A stretch of 5,969 nucleotides of DNA from CAZXVU01 sp964644465 (GTDB lineage: Bacteria; Chlamydiota; Chlamydiia; Chlamydiales; SM23-39). Shown one piece after another: positions 1-5,530 of this stretch. Position 1 is the first letter of the stretch, and every line of letters starts with the position of its first letter. Below the pieces are notes generated by a model. It had not been told where the DNA came from and did not search any database. It worked only from the letters and a program-made list of their open reading frames with translations. The stretch lies in contig CAZXVU010000118.1 in NCBI GenBank assembly GCA_964644465.1, positions 1 through 5,969 of the forward strand. The letters are read 5' to 3'. A program made the translations under genes and the position numbers.

Positions 1-89
1 GAGTCGGCCGAGATGCCAGTGATCTCGACTTCCTTGCTGCCCTTGATTTCTTGAATGGGAATTCCCTTAACCAGATGCTTAAGTTTCAT
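1..89 (-). CDS. murE: MurE, UDP-MurNAc-tripeptide synthetase, N-terminal fragment
   Basis: Only the first 29 codons are inside the window; the gene runs off the left edge. MurE is the cytoplasmic ATP-dependent ligase that adds the third amino acid (meso-diaminopimelate in Chlamydiae) to UDP-MurNAc-L-Ala-D-Glu. The visible N-terminus begins MKLKHLVKGIPIQEIKG and continues to EITGISAD, which fits the start of MurE N-terminal domains, where a leader helix is followed by a 'V..I..DSR' type segment. The catalytic domains are not visible. It lies directly after pbp3 on the same strand, as in Chlamydia (CT269 after CT270). The sequence before the ATG (89-87) has no Shine-Dalgarno-like purine run, because an inserted element separates it from the pbp3 end. 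Identification rests on a short fragment plus gene order. Confidence 0.8.
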   Translation of the reverse strand, partial: MKLKHLVKGIPIQEIKGSKEVEITGISAD

Positions 90-91
90 AT

Positions 92-235
92 AAATAGGAA
101 ATAGGAATGCTGAATGCTGAAAACGTCGGGGGACACCCGTGCACCCCCGGACTTCGAATCCATATTTTTGTTAGGTTCTTTCTAATTGGGGGGCGGGGGC
201 GAAGCCCCGACGTTTTCAGCATTCCTATTTCATAA
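92..235. mobile_element. Small non-coding element with long terminal inverted repeats (MITE-like) between pbp3 and murE
   Basis: The left arm (98-131) and right arm (205-231) are inverted copies of each other: GAAATAGGAATGCTGA then AAACGTCGGGG. They are identical over 27 positions, except that the left arm has an extra 7-bp tandem copy of ATGCTGA (114-120). The inside edges are very G/C-rich; 196-208 forms a GGGGC-GAA-GCCCC hairpin, and 127-132 can pair with 144-149. The direct repeat TTCATAT lies just outside both ends (85-91 and 236-242) and looks like a target-site duplication. The element is about 144 bp and has no room for a transposase, so it would depend on a partner elsewhere. It could instead be a local structured repeat unrelated to transposition; the flanking direct repeat is what favours insertion. 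Confidence 0.6.
196..208. repeat. Small GC-rich hairpin inside the element
   Basis: Five G-C pairs (196-200 with 204-208) close a three-base loop. On the minus strand this reads GGGGC-TTC-GCCCC, about 40 nt after the pbp3 stop. No run of T follows it directly, so it does not look like a standard intrinsic terminator. It may still slow polymerase between pbp3 and murE or stabilise the 3' end of the pbp3 message. Confidence 0.4.
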
Positions 236-245
236 TTCATATTTT

Positions 246-2264
246 CTATCTTCCGTTCCACTTTTCATAGAGCTCCTTGAGAGCTCCCACTTCTGCGAGC
301 CAGTCTGCTTTTTTGGAATCTCTGCGAGGATCGCCATGAGGATAGCCGTAAGGATCATCTGGCGCAACCCCGAGATATTGCAAGGATCGGGTCGCGATCT
401 CCCGGAAAATAGGAGTGGCGCAAACTCCGCCCATCTGTTGTTTGCCAACTCCAGGAACGAACTTCTTTTCGGGGTCGTCAATCGAAACAAGCAGAATAAA
501 CCGGGGATTCTCTGCGGGAGCAAATCCCAAAAAGGAAGATACATGATGATCTCTTGAATAAATCCCCTCAATGATCTTTTCCGAGGTACCCGATTTTCCC
601 GCCTCAGTGTAGCCCATAACGTCGGCGCGTCTCGAAGTGCCGCCTTCTTTTGTGGCAAATTTCATGGCCCTGACGATTCTTTTCGATATTTCAGGGCTTA
701 GGACTTGTTTGGTGGCCCGGTAAGAACTATTGTCGACAAGGACCTTCTTGGTCCCATCGGGCAATGTTTTTACAATTTTTCTTACCAGATGGGGCTGGAC
801 CGTGAATCCTCCATTCGACAGAATGGCAAAGGCTTTCACCATTTGGATGCTATTGATCAGAATATTATGTCCCATCGCAAGGGAAAAGGGCGTGGGAGTG
901 GACCATTCAAGCTTTCCATTCGGGTGCAATTTCCCAGGCATAGGGAGAAGACCCGAACTTTCAGCAGGCAGATCGATATTGGTTTTCTGCCCAAATCCAA
1001 AAATCTCTACCAGGGCGTTTCGATACCACTGATCGCCCATCGTCTCGACGAGTCGATGGATCAGGCGGGCCATATAAATGTTTGAGGATTTTTGGACGCC
1101 TAAATCCATGTTCAAGAATCCGTGGACCCGTCCGACGTCTTTTAAAGGCGAGCTTCTGCCAGGGAACCATCCATTCGATGTGGGAATTTTCTCTTCAGGG
1201 GTAAAAATCGGCGGTTTTCCCTGTTTCTTTAGCTCTTCGTTCGCTTTCAAACAGACGGCGAGAGTGATCGGCTTGAAAATAGAACCAGGCTCATAACAAT
1301 CGGTCACCGCTTTTACATGGGTCCGCTCTTGCAAAGTGGGATCGTTGAAATAATCGGCATAGTGAGTCGGATCGAAAGCTGGCGTCTGAGCCAAGGCGAG
1401 GATTTCCCCTGTATAAGGGTCCATCATAACCGCCCAGCCCCCTTTTCCATTCACCGCTTTAACCCCTTTGTTGAGCTCATATTCAGCAATGGCTTGGAGA
1501 TAGTGGTTGATGGTCAAAAAAATATCGGCCCCGTTTTCAGGGACCTCGAGAATTTTGCCGGTATCTAAAGGATGGCGGGGCGAACGGACAACGAGCCTCT
1601 TCCCCTCTTTTCCTTTGAGATAGGAATTGAAGAGCATCTCAAGGCCGCCAGTGGGAAGATTTTGGTGGGTCTGAGGATCTCTTTCTGCCTGGACAGTATG
1701 AAGGACCGATCCTAAAAGAGTGCCAAAAGGATAGGAGCGTTTATAGTCGGAAGTGAAAAAGAGAGCGTTCCGCACGAGTTTTTCTTTCTTGGAAAAATCG
1801 CTCCACCACGTTTCGATTTCTCCTCTCTGTTCTCTGTCCATCCATACGGCGATTTTGCGGCAGCGGCTTTTTCGGAAAAATTCTCCCCTCATTTTGACTT
1901 TCTGTTCTTTGTCAAAATGGAGCAGGGTGAAAAGATCTTCCGCCATCCGATTTTTTACAGCTTCAGGGATGGAATCTGGATCGATAAAAAGGTGAAATTT
2001 GGGGACATCGACGACAAAAGGCTGTTCCTCTTCGGGATGTCCTTGCTTGATAGATGTATTGGAATAAAAAGAGCCGCGCATGAAAGGCTCTGTCACAATG
2101 CATTGATGCTGCGCCAGTGCGACCTGAGTCCATTTCTCCCCTTCGACAATCTGAATGAAATAAAATCTGACCACCAAGAGGCAAAATAAGACGGCGAGAA
2201 ATACGGCAACGGACACTAGCCGCTTGCGGTCCTTAGACTTCAGCGGCGGCACGGAAGAGTTCAT
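246..2264 (-). CDS. pbp3: PBP3/FtsI-type septal peptidoglycan transpeptidase
   Basis: This is a 672-residue class B penicillin-binding protein, the monofunctional DD-transpeptidase that cross-links septal peptidoglycan outside the inner membrane. It has a short basic cytoplasmic tail, a membrane anchor at about residues 16-38, a dimerisation/pedestal region up to about residue 240, and a C-terminal transpeptidase domain. All three active-site motifs are present: SIFK with the nucleophile S328 and K331, SSN at 393-395, and KSGT at 557-560 (KSG in place of the commoner KTG). The pedestal motif that is usually RGxIxDRNG is degenerate here (MRGSFYSNTS, about 62-71). The charged C-terminal tail ends ELYEKWNGR. 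It starts 5 nt after the ftsL stop with no clear Shine-Dalgarno, so translation is probably coupled. Gene order matches chlamydial CT270. Chlamydiae lack FtsZ, so the partner set differs from that of E. coli FtsI. Confidence 0.95.
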   Translation of the reverse strand: MNSSVPPLKSKDRKRLVSVAVFLAVLFCLLVVRFYFIQIVEGEKWTQVALAQHQCIVTEPFMRGSFYSNTSIKQGHPEEEQPFVVDVPKFHLFIDPDSIPEAVKNRMAEDLFTLLHFDKEQKVKMRGEFFRKSRCRKIAVWMDREQRGEIETWWSDFSKKEKLVRNALFFTSDYKRSYPFGTLLGSVLHTVQAERDPQTHQNLPTGGLEMLFNSYLKGKEGKRLVVRSPRHPLDTGKILEVPENGADIFLTINHYLQAIAEYELNKGVKAVNGKGGWAVMMDPYTGEILALAQTPAFDPTHYADYFNDPTLQERTHVKAVTDCYEPGSIFKPITLAVCLKANEELKKQGKPPIFTPEEKIPTSNGWFPGRSSPLKDVGRVHGFLNMDLGVQKSSNIYMARLIHRLVETMGDQWYRNALVEIFGFGQKTNIDLPAESSGLLPMPGKLHPNGKLEWSTPTPFSLAMGHNILINSIQMVKAFAILSNGGFTVQPHLVRKIVKTLPDGTKKVLVDNSSYRATKQVLSPEISKRIVRAMKFATKEGGTSRRADVMGYTEAGKSGTSEKIIEGIYSRDHHVSSFLGFAPAENPRFILLVSIDDPEKKFVPGVGKQQMGGVCATPIFREIATRSLQYLGVAPDDPYGYPHGDPRRDSKKADWLAEVGALKELYEKWNGR

Positions 2265-2269
2265 AAAAT

Positions 2270-2569
2270 TTACGGCAAGTCGTTAATCGCGAAAGCTTCG
2301 GGAACGGTTAAAATTTCACGCAGTAAAGGATGTTTTAAATGGCTGAATTCAGGGCGGTGGGCCAATTCAATGAGATGGGAGGGACTTTCAAATTGTCCGA
2401 TTTCATAGGAAAGAAATCGATTTTCTTCGCGGATCAAACGAATCTCTTTTTCCACTTCAGGCAGCTTGATTTTCAGGTGCGTCAGTTCATTCTGCATATC
2501 GAGGTAGGAATAGAGACAGACCCCAAATACCGCTAAACAGATTCCAAGCCGTAGCAATAATCCTTTCAT
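2270..2569 (-). CDS. ftsL: FtsL-like small bitopic division protein
   Basis: This is a 99-residue protein with one N-terminal membrane segment (about residues 5-22, LLRLGICLAVFGVCLYSY) and then a charged helical stretch (about 25-60, ELTHLKIKLPEVEKEIRLIREEN) with the heptad-like spacing of a short coiled coil. A C-terminal tail follows. That architecture, together with its place between rsmH and pbp3, is how FtsL is recognised; the family has little sequence conservation. FtsL is expected in the inner membrane with its coiled coil outside, where it partners a DivIC/FtsB-like protein and activates the septal synthase. The start codon overlaps the rsmH stop (ATGA), and an AAAGGA Shine-Dalgarno lies about 10 nt upstream inside rsmH. 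It corresponds by position to chlamydial CT271. The name comes from topology and synteny rather than catalytic or motif evidence. Confidence 0.8.
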   Translation of the reverse strand: MKGLLLRLGICLAVFGVCLYSYLDMQNELTHLKIKLPEVEKEIRLIREENRFLSYEIGQFESPSHLIELAHRPEFSHLKHPLLREILTVPEAFAINDLP

Positions 2570-3447
2570 TCTCGTTCGATCCTTTCCACGGCCCGCAGCT
2601 TAGCGCTTCGCGACCGGGGATTTGCCCGCATCTCATCTGCCGAGGGACCTATCGGCTTCTTCGTCAAAATCTTTACTTCCTCCCGCGCATCGCGGAAGAT
2701 ATTTTTCACAATCCGGTCCTCCAGACTGTGAAAAGAAATCGCAGCGATCCGCCCGCCTATACAGGTATGCGCGATGGCTGCTTTAAGCCCTTTTTCCAGC
2801 TGCCCCAATTCGTCGTTCACGACGATCCGAAGAGCCTGGAAGACTAACGTCGCGGGATGCAATCTCCCTTTCGTGGCATGGGGCTTGATGATTTCCACCA
2901 ATTCCCCCGTCGTCCGGATCCTTCTTTTCTTGCGAGCTATCACAATGGCTTTTGCCACTGGGCGCGAGCGTCTCTCTTCGCCGTACTCGTGAAAAATCCG
3001 CGCCAGCTCTACTTCGCTGTAACGGTTGACGATCGTTTCCGCCGTCAATTCCCCTTCCGGGTCCATTCTCATATCAAGGGGAGCGTCGCCCATAAAACTG
3101 AATCCCCGCTCTCTTTGATCCAGCTGCATCGAAGAAACACCCACATCGATCAAAAAACCATCGACGCAAGAGATCTTCAACTTCTTCAAATGTCGAGGCA
3201 TCTCTGCATAGTCGCCTCGGACCAATTCCACTTTTTCCCCCCATTTCGCCAAAGCCTTGCTCGCAAGCTCTAAAGCGATTGGGTCCCGGTCGCATCCAAT
3301 GTACTTTTCGATCTCAGGATGCTCTTCAAGTATGGCGCGCGCATGTCCAGCGGCGCCGAGCGTTCCGTCGAAGAAAAGCTTCAGGTTTTTTCCTTCAAAA
3401 ACCTGTAGGACTTCCCGCAATAAAACGGGCTTATGGGATAAAGTCAT
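2566..3447 (-). CDS. rsmH: RsmH, 16S rRNA (cytosine-1402-N4)-methyltransferase (MraW)
   Basis: This 293-residue protein is a SAM-dependent enzyme that N4-methylates C1402 of 16S rRNA in the ribosomal P site. The start is typical (HKPVLLREVL, residues 5-14). The SAM-binding loop is DGTLGAAGH (27-35), followed by the acidic end of strand 2 (CDRD, 52-55). The family motif DVGVSSMQLD is at 101-110 and GFSF at 115-118. SFHSLEDR lies at 238-245, and the basic NPRSRSAKLRA segment lies near the C-terminus. The length is usual for the family. Its ATG overlaps the mraZ stop (ATGA) and its TGA overlaps the ftsL ATG, so it is embedded in a translationally coupled operon. No motif appears to be missing. 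It is equivalent to chlamydial CT272. Confidence 0.97.
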   Translation of the reverse strand: MTLSHKPVLLREVLQVFEGKNLKLFFDGTLGAAGHARAILEEHPEIEKYIGCDRDPIALELASKALAKWGEKVELVRGDYAEMPRHLKKLKISCVDGFLIDVGVSSMQLDQRERGFSFMGDAPLDMRMDPEGELTAETIVNRYSEVELARIFHEYGEERRSRPVAKAIVIARKKRRIRTTGELVEIIKPHATKGRLHPATLVFQALRIVVNDELGQLEKGLKAAIAHTCIGGRIAAISFHSLEDRIVKNIFRDAREEVKILTKKPIGPSADEMRANPRSRSAKLRAVERIERE

Positions 3448-4007
3448 TTTTTCGCAGGAGCTGCTTCAAAATAGAGAGGGTTCATATTCGCTGTCGATTC
3501 GACAGCAACTGGAGATCCGATATCAGATACATCAGAGAGAAGCGCAAAAGCCTCTTCGGTCATCTTCGCTAGAGACATTTCATCGCTTTTGCCATCCAGT
3601 AAATTGCGCAGATTTTGATCATAGACTTCTTTCGGCCAGAGTTCGATCTTATCCATCACTCCGGCTACAACGATCTCTTTTTTGATCCCAATCGCGCTTT
3701 TTAAGGTAGCTGGCAAAGCAACCCGGCCGATTTTGTCGCATTCCGTCTGATGAAGGGTCGAAAAGAATAAGGTGAAGAACTTTTGAAACTTTGCGACGTG
3801 TTGATTCTGTTGGAATTTTTCGACGATCTTCTCAATGACGCTTTTGCGGTAAATGGCGAGGCAGCCGCCAAGGCCCAATCCAATAACGAACTCACATTTT
3901 CCTTCTTCGACAAGACCGTAGCGCATTGATTGCGGAAGGACAAAACGCCCTTTCTCATCCAATTTCGCCACTGTAGATCCAGAGAAGAAGAACCCGCTCA
4001 TTAGCAT
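3444..4007 (-). CDS. mraZ: MraZ, transcriptional regulator of the division cluster
   Basis: MraZ is a DNA-binding protein that forms a ring of subunits and represses its own dcw operon by binding TGGG repeats. With the start chosen here the protein has 187 residues. It contains two AbrB-like swapped-hairpin repeats, each with the family DxxGR motif: LDEKGRFVLP (about 16-25) and CDKIGRVALP (about 90-99). The last 40 or so residues form an acidic/Ala-rich extension, making it longer than E. coli MraZ (152 residues). I chose the ATG at 4007 because GGGAG lies 9 nt upstream and the protein then starts close to the usual family position. The ATG at 4001 is a close alternative. Longer starts at 4025 and 4058 are less likely because they would place the operator inside the coding region and have no Shine-Dalgarno. 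It is first in the operon, and its stop overlaps the rsmH start. Confidence 0.92.
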   Translation of the reverse strand: MLMSGFFFSGSTVAKLDEKGRFVLPQSMRYGLVEEGKCEFVIGLGLGGCLAIYRKSVIEKIVEKFQQNQHVAKFQKFFTLFFSTLHQTECDKIGRVALPATLKSAIGIKKEIVVAGVMDKIELWPKEVYDQNLRNLLDGKSDEMSLAKMTEEAFALLSDVSDIGSPVAVESTANMNPLYFEAAPAKK

Positions 4008-4022
4008 TCCCACGTTCTCCCA
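4008..4022 (-). promoter_or_regulatory. Putative MraZ operator: two TGGGA boxes with 5-nt spacer
   Basis: On the minus strand the sequence just before the mraZ start reads TGGGA-GAACG-TGGGA, two perfect TGGGN boxes with the 5-nt spacer (10-bp period) known for MraZ binding sites in E. coli. A possible degenerate third box, TGGCT, lies upstream at 4029-4033 but is shifted by one base. The upstream box overlaps the GGGAG ribosome binding site and the downstream box abuts the ATG at 4007, so bound MraZ would sit at the very start of the gene. This supports autoregulation. The match is seen directly; the function is inferred from the family. Confidence 0.7.
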
Positions 4023-4151
4023 CATGTTAGCCACGAACTTGAAAATCGCGCAATCCATTTTCGAAAAATCGGTTTTTTAAAACCAAAAATGTTCGCCGAA
4101 ACCATCTTGAATTCAATCGATTAGGCGTCAGAAAAAATTCGGAAGGGACTT

Positions 4152-4170
4152 TGTGGAAAATTGTGGAAAA
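4152..4170 (-). promoter_or_regulatory. Pair of DnaA-box-like sites
   Basis: On the minus strand the sequence reads TTTTCCACA-A-TTTTCCACA. Both 9-mers fit the DnaA box consensus TTWTNCACA exactly and are in the same orientation, 10 bp apart, so they sit on the same face of the helix. On the plus strand the pair appears as a perfect tandem TTGTGGAAAA. A further near-match on the plus strand (GTTTTCACA, 4234-4242) differs at one position. The pair lies about 145 bp upstream of mraZ. It could serve DnaA control of the division operon or be part of a replication-related site; whether DnaA binds is inference. Confidence 0.45.
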
Positions 4171-4187
4171 GCTGTTCAAAACTCGCC

Positions 4188-4205
4188 TGTTTAGAATGTT
4201 TAGAA
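4188..4205. repeat. 9-bp perfect tandem repeat (TGTTTAGAA x2)
   Basis: TGTTTAGAA occurs twice back to back with no mismatch. Together with the neighbouring 10-bp tandem at 4151-4170 it gives two different short tandems within 55 bp of the mraZ upstream region. It may be a binding site for a dimeric regulator or a simple slippage product; nothing in the sequence decides between these. Confidence 0.45.
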
Positions 4206-4324
4206 GGTGAATTTATCGTAGCGCAAGTGAATGGTTTTCACATACTTAAGCAACGTTCCACAGGGCTGTCGTTTCTCTGTTCAAAAGTGAAAGACGGGAA
4301 TGAAAGGGGAAAAGGGAAAATATT

Positions 4325-4400
4325 CACCACAGAGATAAAATTGAGGCGGGGGAGAGCCACCACAGAGACACTGAGGACACAGAGAAGCACAGAGAGAGAT
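4325..4400. repeat. CACAGAG-rich intergenic repeat
   Basis: CACCACAGAGA occurs at 4325-4335 and again at 4358-4368, followed by degenerate units (GGACACAGAG, AGCACAGAGAG) up to the stop codon of the neighbouring gene. To my knowledge, sequences of the form 'caccacagagacacagaggacacagaga' recur in intergenic regions of many unrelated bacteria and often give spurious ORFs with a TTE.QR.QR.TE.. pattern. This copy seems to be of that kind. It has no inverted-repeat ends and no obvious target duplication. It ends just short of the 3' end of the 4403-4900 gene. Confidence 0.6.
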
Positions 4401-4402
4401 GG

Positions 4403-4900
4403 CTAGTCGTTATTAGCGGGGAAAATCACAGGAAATCTTCGTTCCAGCACGATAGCATACTTTTCTAAGCCTCGAAATGTAGCTCCGGCGAAAATAGGAG
4501 TGACTAACGGTTTGATTTTTTGAATAGGGACAGCATGTAAGAACTCCCTGCATACCGATGAATCGAAGATCTCCCATGCATTTGATAATTGAGGATCGTC
4601 GGTTTGCATCAGCTCAAGCACTCTTTGGGCTGCCTTTACCGCAATCGCCTCTGAATGAGGAAAAATCATCCTTCCATGTAAATCGATGACGCTGGCTTTG
4701 GGAATCGATTTGAATGCTGTCCAGTCCGACAAGACAACCGCATCCATCAATAGACTTGGGATAGGCCTTTGCAAGTTCTGAAAGGGTTCTTGGGCAGCAT
4801 CATTTATTTTTGATTCCAGTGGGGATCTAACTTTTCCCGCATTAGGCAAAGAAGACTCGGATGCAGAAGAAGTCCCAATAGATGGTGTTTGACCGCTCAT
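4403..4900 (-). CDS. Hypothetical protein with Ser-rich N-terminus
   Basis: I do not recognise this 165-residue protein. The first 20 or so residues (MSGQTPSIGTSSASESSLPN) are rich in Ser/Thr and low in bulky residues, the kind of flexible N-terminus often seen in type III secreted chlamydial proteins; this is weak evidence by itself. From about residue 40 the protein looks globular and mostly helical (PIPSLLMDAVVL, AIAVKAAQRVLELMQ, NAWEIFDSSVCREFL, a basic PIQKIKPLV segment and a terminal GLEKYAIVLERRFPVIF). There is no transmembrane segment or signal peptide. The start at 4900 is preferred because AAAGGGA lies 5 nt upstream and a candidate promoter lies before it; the longer in-frame start at 4969 would add 23 residues with GGGA touching the ATG. 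It stands alone, divergent from the 5021 gene, and seems to be an insertion relative to the Chlamydia gene order. Confidence 0.65.
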   Translation of the reverse strand: MSGQTPSIGTSSASESSLPNAGKVRSPLESKINDAAQEPFQNLQRPIPSLLMDAVVLSDWTAFKSIPKASVIDLHGRMIFPHSEAIAVKAAQRVLELMQTDDPQLSNAWEIFDSSVCREFLHAVPIQKIKPLVTPIFAGATFRGLEKYAIVLERRFPVIFPANND

Positions 4901-4923
4901 AAATTCCCTTTTTTGAGGGCAGA

Positions 4924-4953
4924 ATTTAAACAGGAAGGGAGTCTTTTTAGCAA
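4924..4953 (-). promoter_or_regulatory. Candidate promoter for the 4403-4900 gene
   Basis: On the minus strand TTGCTA (4953-4948) and TTAAAT (4929-4924) are separated by 18 nt, each matching four of six bases of the sigma-70-type hexamers. Transcription would start near 4917, giving a leader of about 16 nt before the ATG at 4900. It also argues against the longer start at 4969, which would lie upstream of the promoter. The match is moderate. Confidence 0.3.
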
Positions 4954-4988
4954 AGAATAACCTGTTCATTCCCGAAAATAGGGCTCGC

Positions 4989-4997
4989 TGCTAGAAT
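4989..4997 (+). promoter_or_regulatory. Candidate extended -10 promoter for the 5021 operon
   Basis: TGCTAGAAT reads as an extended -10 element (TGN plus TAGAAT, five of six matches), with no good -35 at the right distance. Transcription would start near 5004, leaving a leader of about 17 nt that contains the AGAGAGG ribosome binding site. This placement fits a two-gene transcript running rightwards. Confidence 0.35.
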
Positions 4998-5020
4998 GAG
5001 CACAAGAGAGAGGCTGTACT

Positions 5021-5527
5021 ATGGATGTCAAACCCCGCACGATCGATAATTTAGGGATCGAATCATCTGTCCGCTATGCGAAGGACATGGAAATCCTCGA
5101 TAAGCGGCTGATCGACGAATCCCGCTTTATCCCTCAAAAAACTGAAGTCAGCGTTGCCAAAGCGTACGTTCTTTCGGAATTCGACCAGCTTTATGCCCCC
5201 GGCAAAACGATGCTTTGGGCGAATTTCGCCCCTCCCCCCAATTATTTTTCAATCTTAAAACCCCTCTTCAGCTACCAGCTCATCCCCTCGCTTGGAGGAT
5301 ACGAAAAGCAAGAATCAGATATAGAAAAGCTCACTAGTTTAGAAGATGTCCTTCATAAGCCTTACTCCCGAAAAAAAGAGGGCGGATCCGATCAAGAACA
5401 GCAAAGAGAGCATGACGAAGAAGAACGGGAACGGCAAGTCCTCGTCGCTCTTTTGCAAACCATCGGCAAGCTCGACAGAACTTTGAGCTTAATCAATTCG
5501 CGCCGCAACCAATATCAAAGAGGCTGA
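5021..5527 (+). CDS. Conserved chlamydial hypothetical protein (CT273-like by position)
   Basis: This 168-residue soluble protein has no signal peptide or membrane helix. Residues 1-60 are mixed and charged (MDVKPRTIDNLGIESSVRYA at the start). A Pro/aromatic-rich middle follows (LWANFAPPPNYFSILKPLF, 65-83), then a very acidic/basic, Gln-rich linker (about 116-138, SDQEQQREHDEEERERQ) and a C-terminal helix (about 139-163). The linker-helix part could form a coiled coil. I know of no function. Its position, divergent from mraW-pbp3 and directly before a TPR gene, matches CT273 of C. trachomatis; the assignment rests on synteny. AGAGAGG lies 7 nt before the ATG, which fixes the start. The next gene begins 3 nt after its stop, so the two are co-transcribed and may work together. 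Confidence 0.85.
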   Translation: MDVKPRTIDNLGIESSVRYAKDMEILDKRLIDESRFIPQKTEVSVAKAYVLSEFDQLYAPGKTMLWANFAPPPNYFSILKPLFSYQLIPSLGGYEKQESDIEKLTSLEDVLHKPYSRKKEGGSDQEQQREHDEEERERQVLVALLQTIGKLDRTLSLINSRRNQYQRG

Positions 5528-5530
5528 TCG

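Larger units (their letters stand above)
4023..4402. other. Non-coding region between mraZ and the 4403-4900 gene
   Basis: No convincing gene lies here. It should contain the promoter of the mraZ operon, but I could not find a convincing -35/-10 pair on the minus strand; the best candidates match about half of the consensus. It holds the DnaA-box-like pair, the 9-bp tandem repeat, a purine-rich run (about 4299-4320) and the CACAGAG repeat, all listed separately. A short palindrome (GGTTTT-TT-AAAACC, 4071-4084) lies upstream of mraZ. The one open frame crossing the region starts at a TTG and ends inside the repeat, so I do not treat it as a gene. Confidence 0.6.

Noticed and set aside
186..658. 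Plus- and minus-strand open frames overlapping the pbp3 3' end
   Set aside because: They lie within or antisense to pbp3, which has all transpeptidase motifs in its own frame; they show no recognisable domains.
2774..3685. Long plus-strand frames opposite rsmH and mraZ
   Set aside because: They are antisense shadows of two well-conserved genes, with compositions typical of reverse-strand translation.
4008..4058. Longer mraZ starts at 4058 or 4025
   Set aside because: Neither has a Shine-Dalgarno, and both would add residues before the usual MraZ N-terminus and put the TGGGA boxes inside the gene.
4071..4084. Palindrome GGTTTT-TT-AAAACC as a terminator or operator
   Set aside because: The stem is short and A/T-rich with a two-base loop, and no transcript is expected to end here; the evidence is too weak for a functional call.
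4085..4120. mraZ promoter based on TTGAAT with a downstream AACATT
   Set aside because: The -10 candidate matches only about three of six bases at proper spacing, so I did not list it.
4161..4406. 81-aa plus-strand open frame starting with TTG
   Set aside because: No ribosome binding site, it starts inside the DnaA-box-like tandem, and its C-terminus is simply the translated CACAGAG repeat; such frames are typical artefacts.
4901..4969. 23-residue N-terminal extension of the 4403-4900 gene
   Set aside because: GGGA touches the ATG at 4969 with no spacing, whereas the ATG at 4900 has well-spaced AAAGGGA and a candidate promoter between the two.
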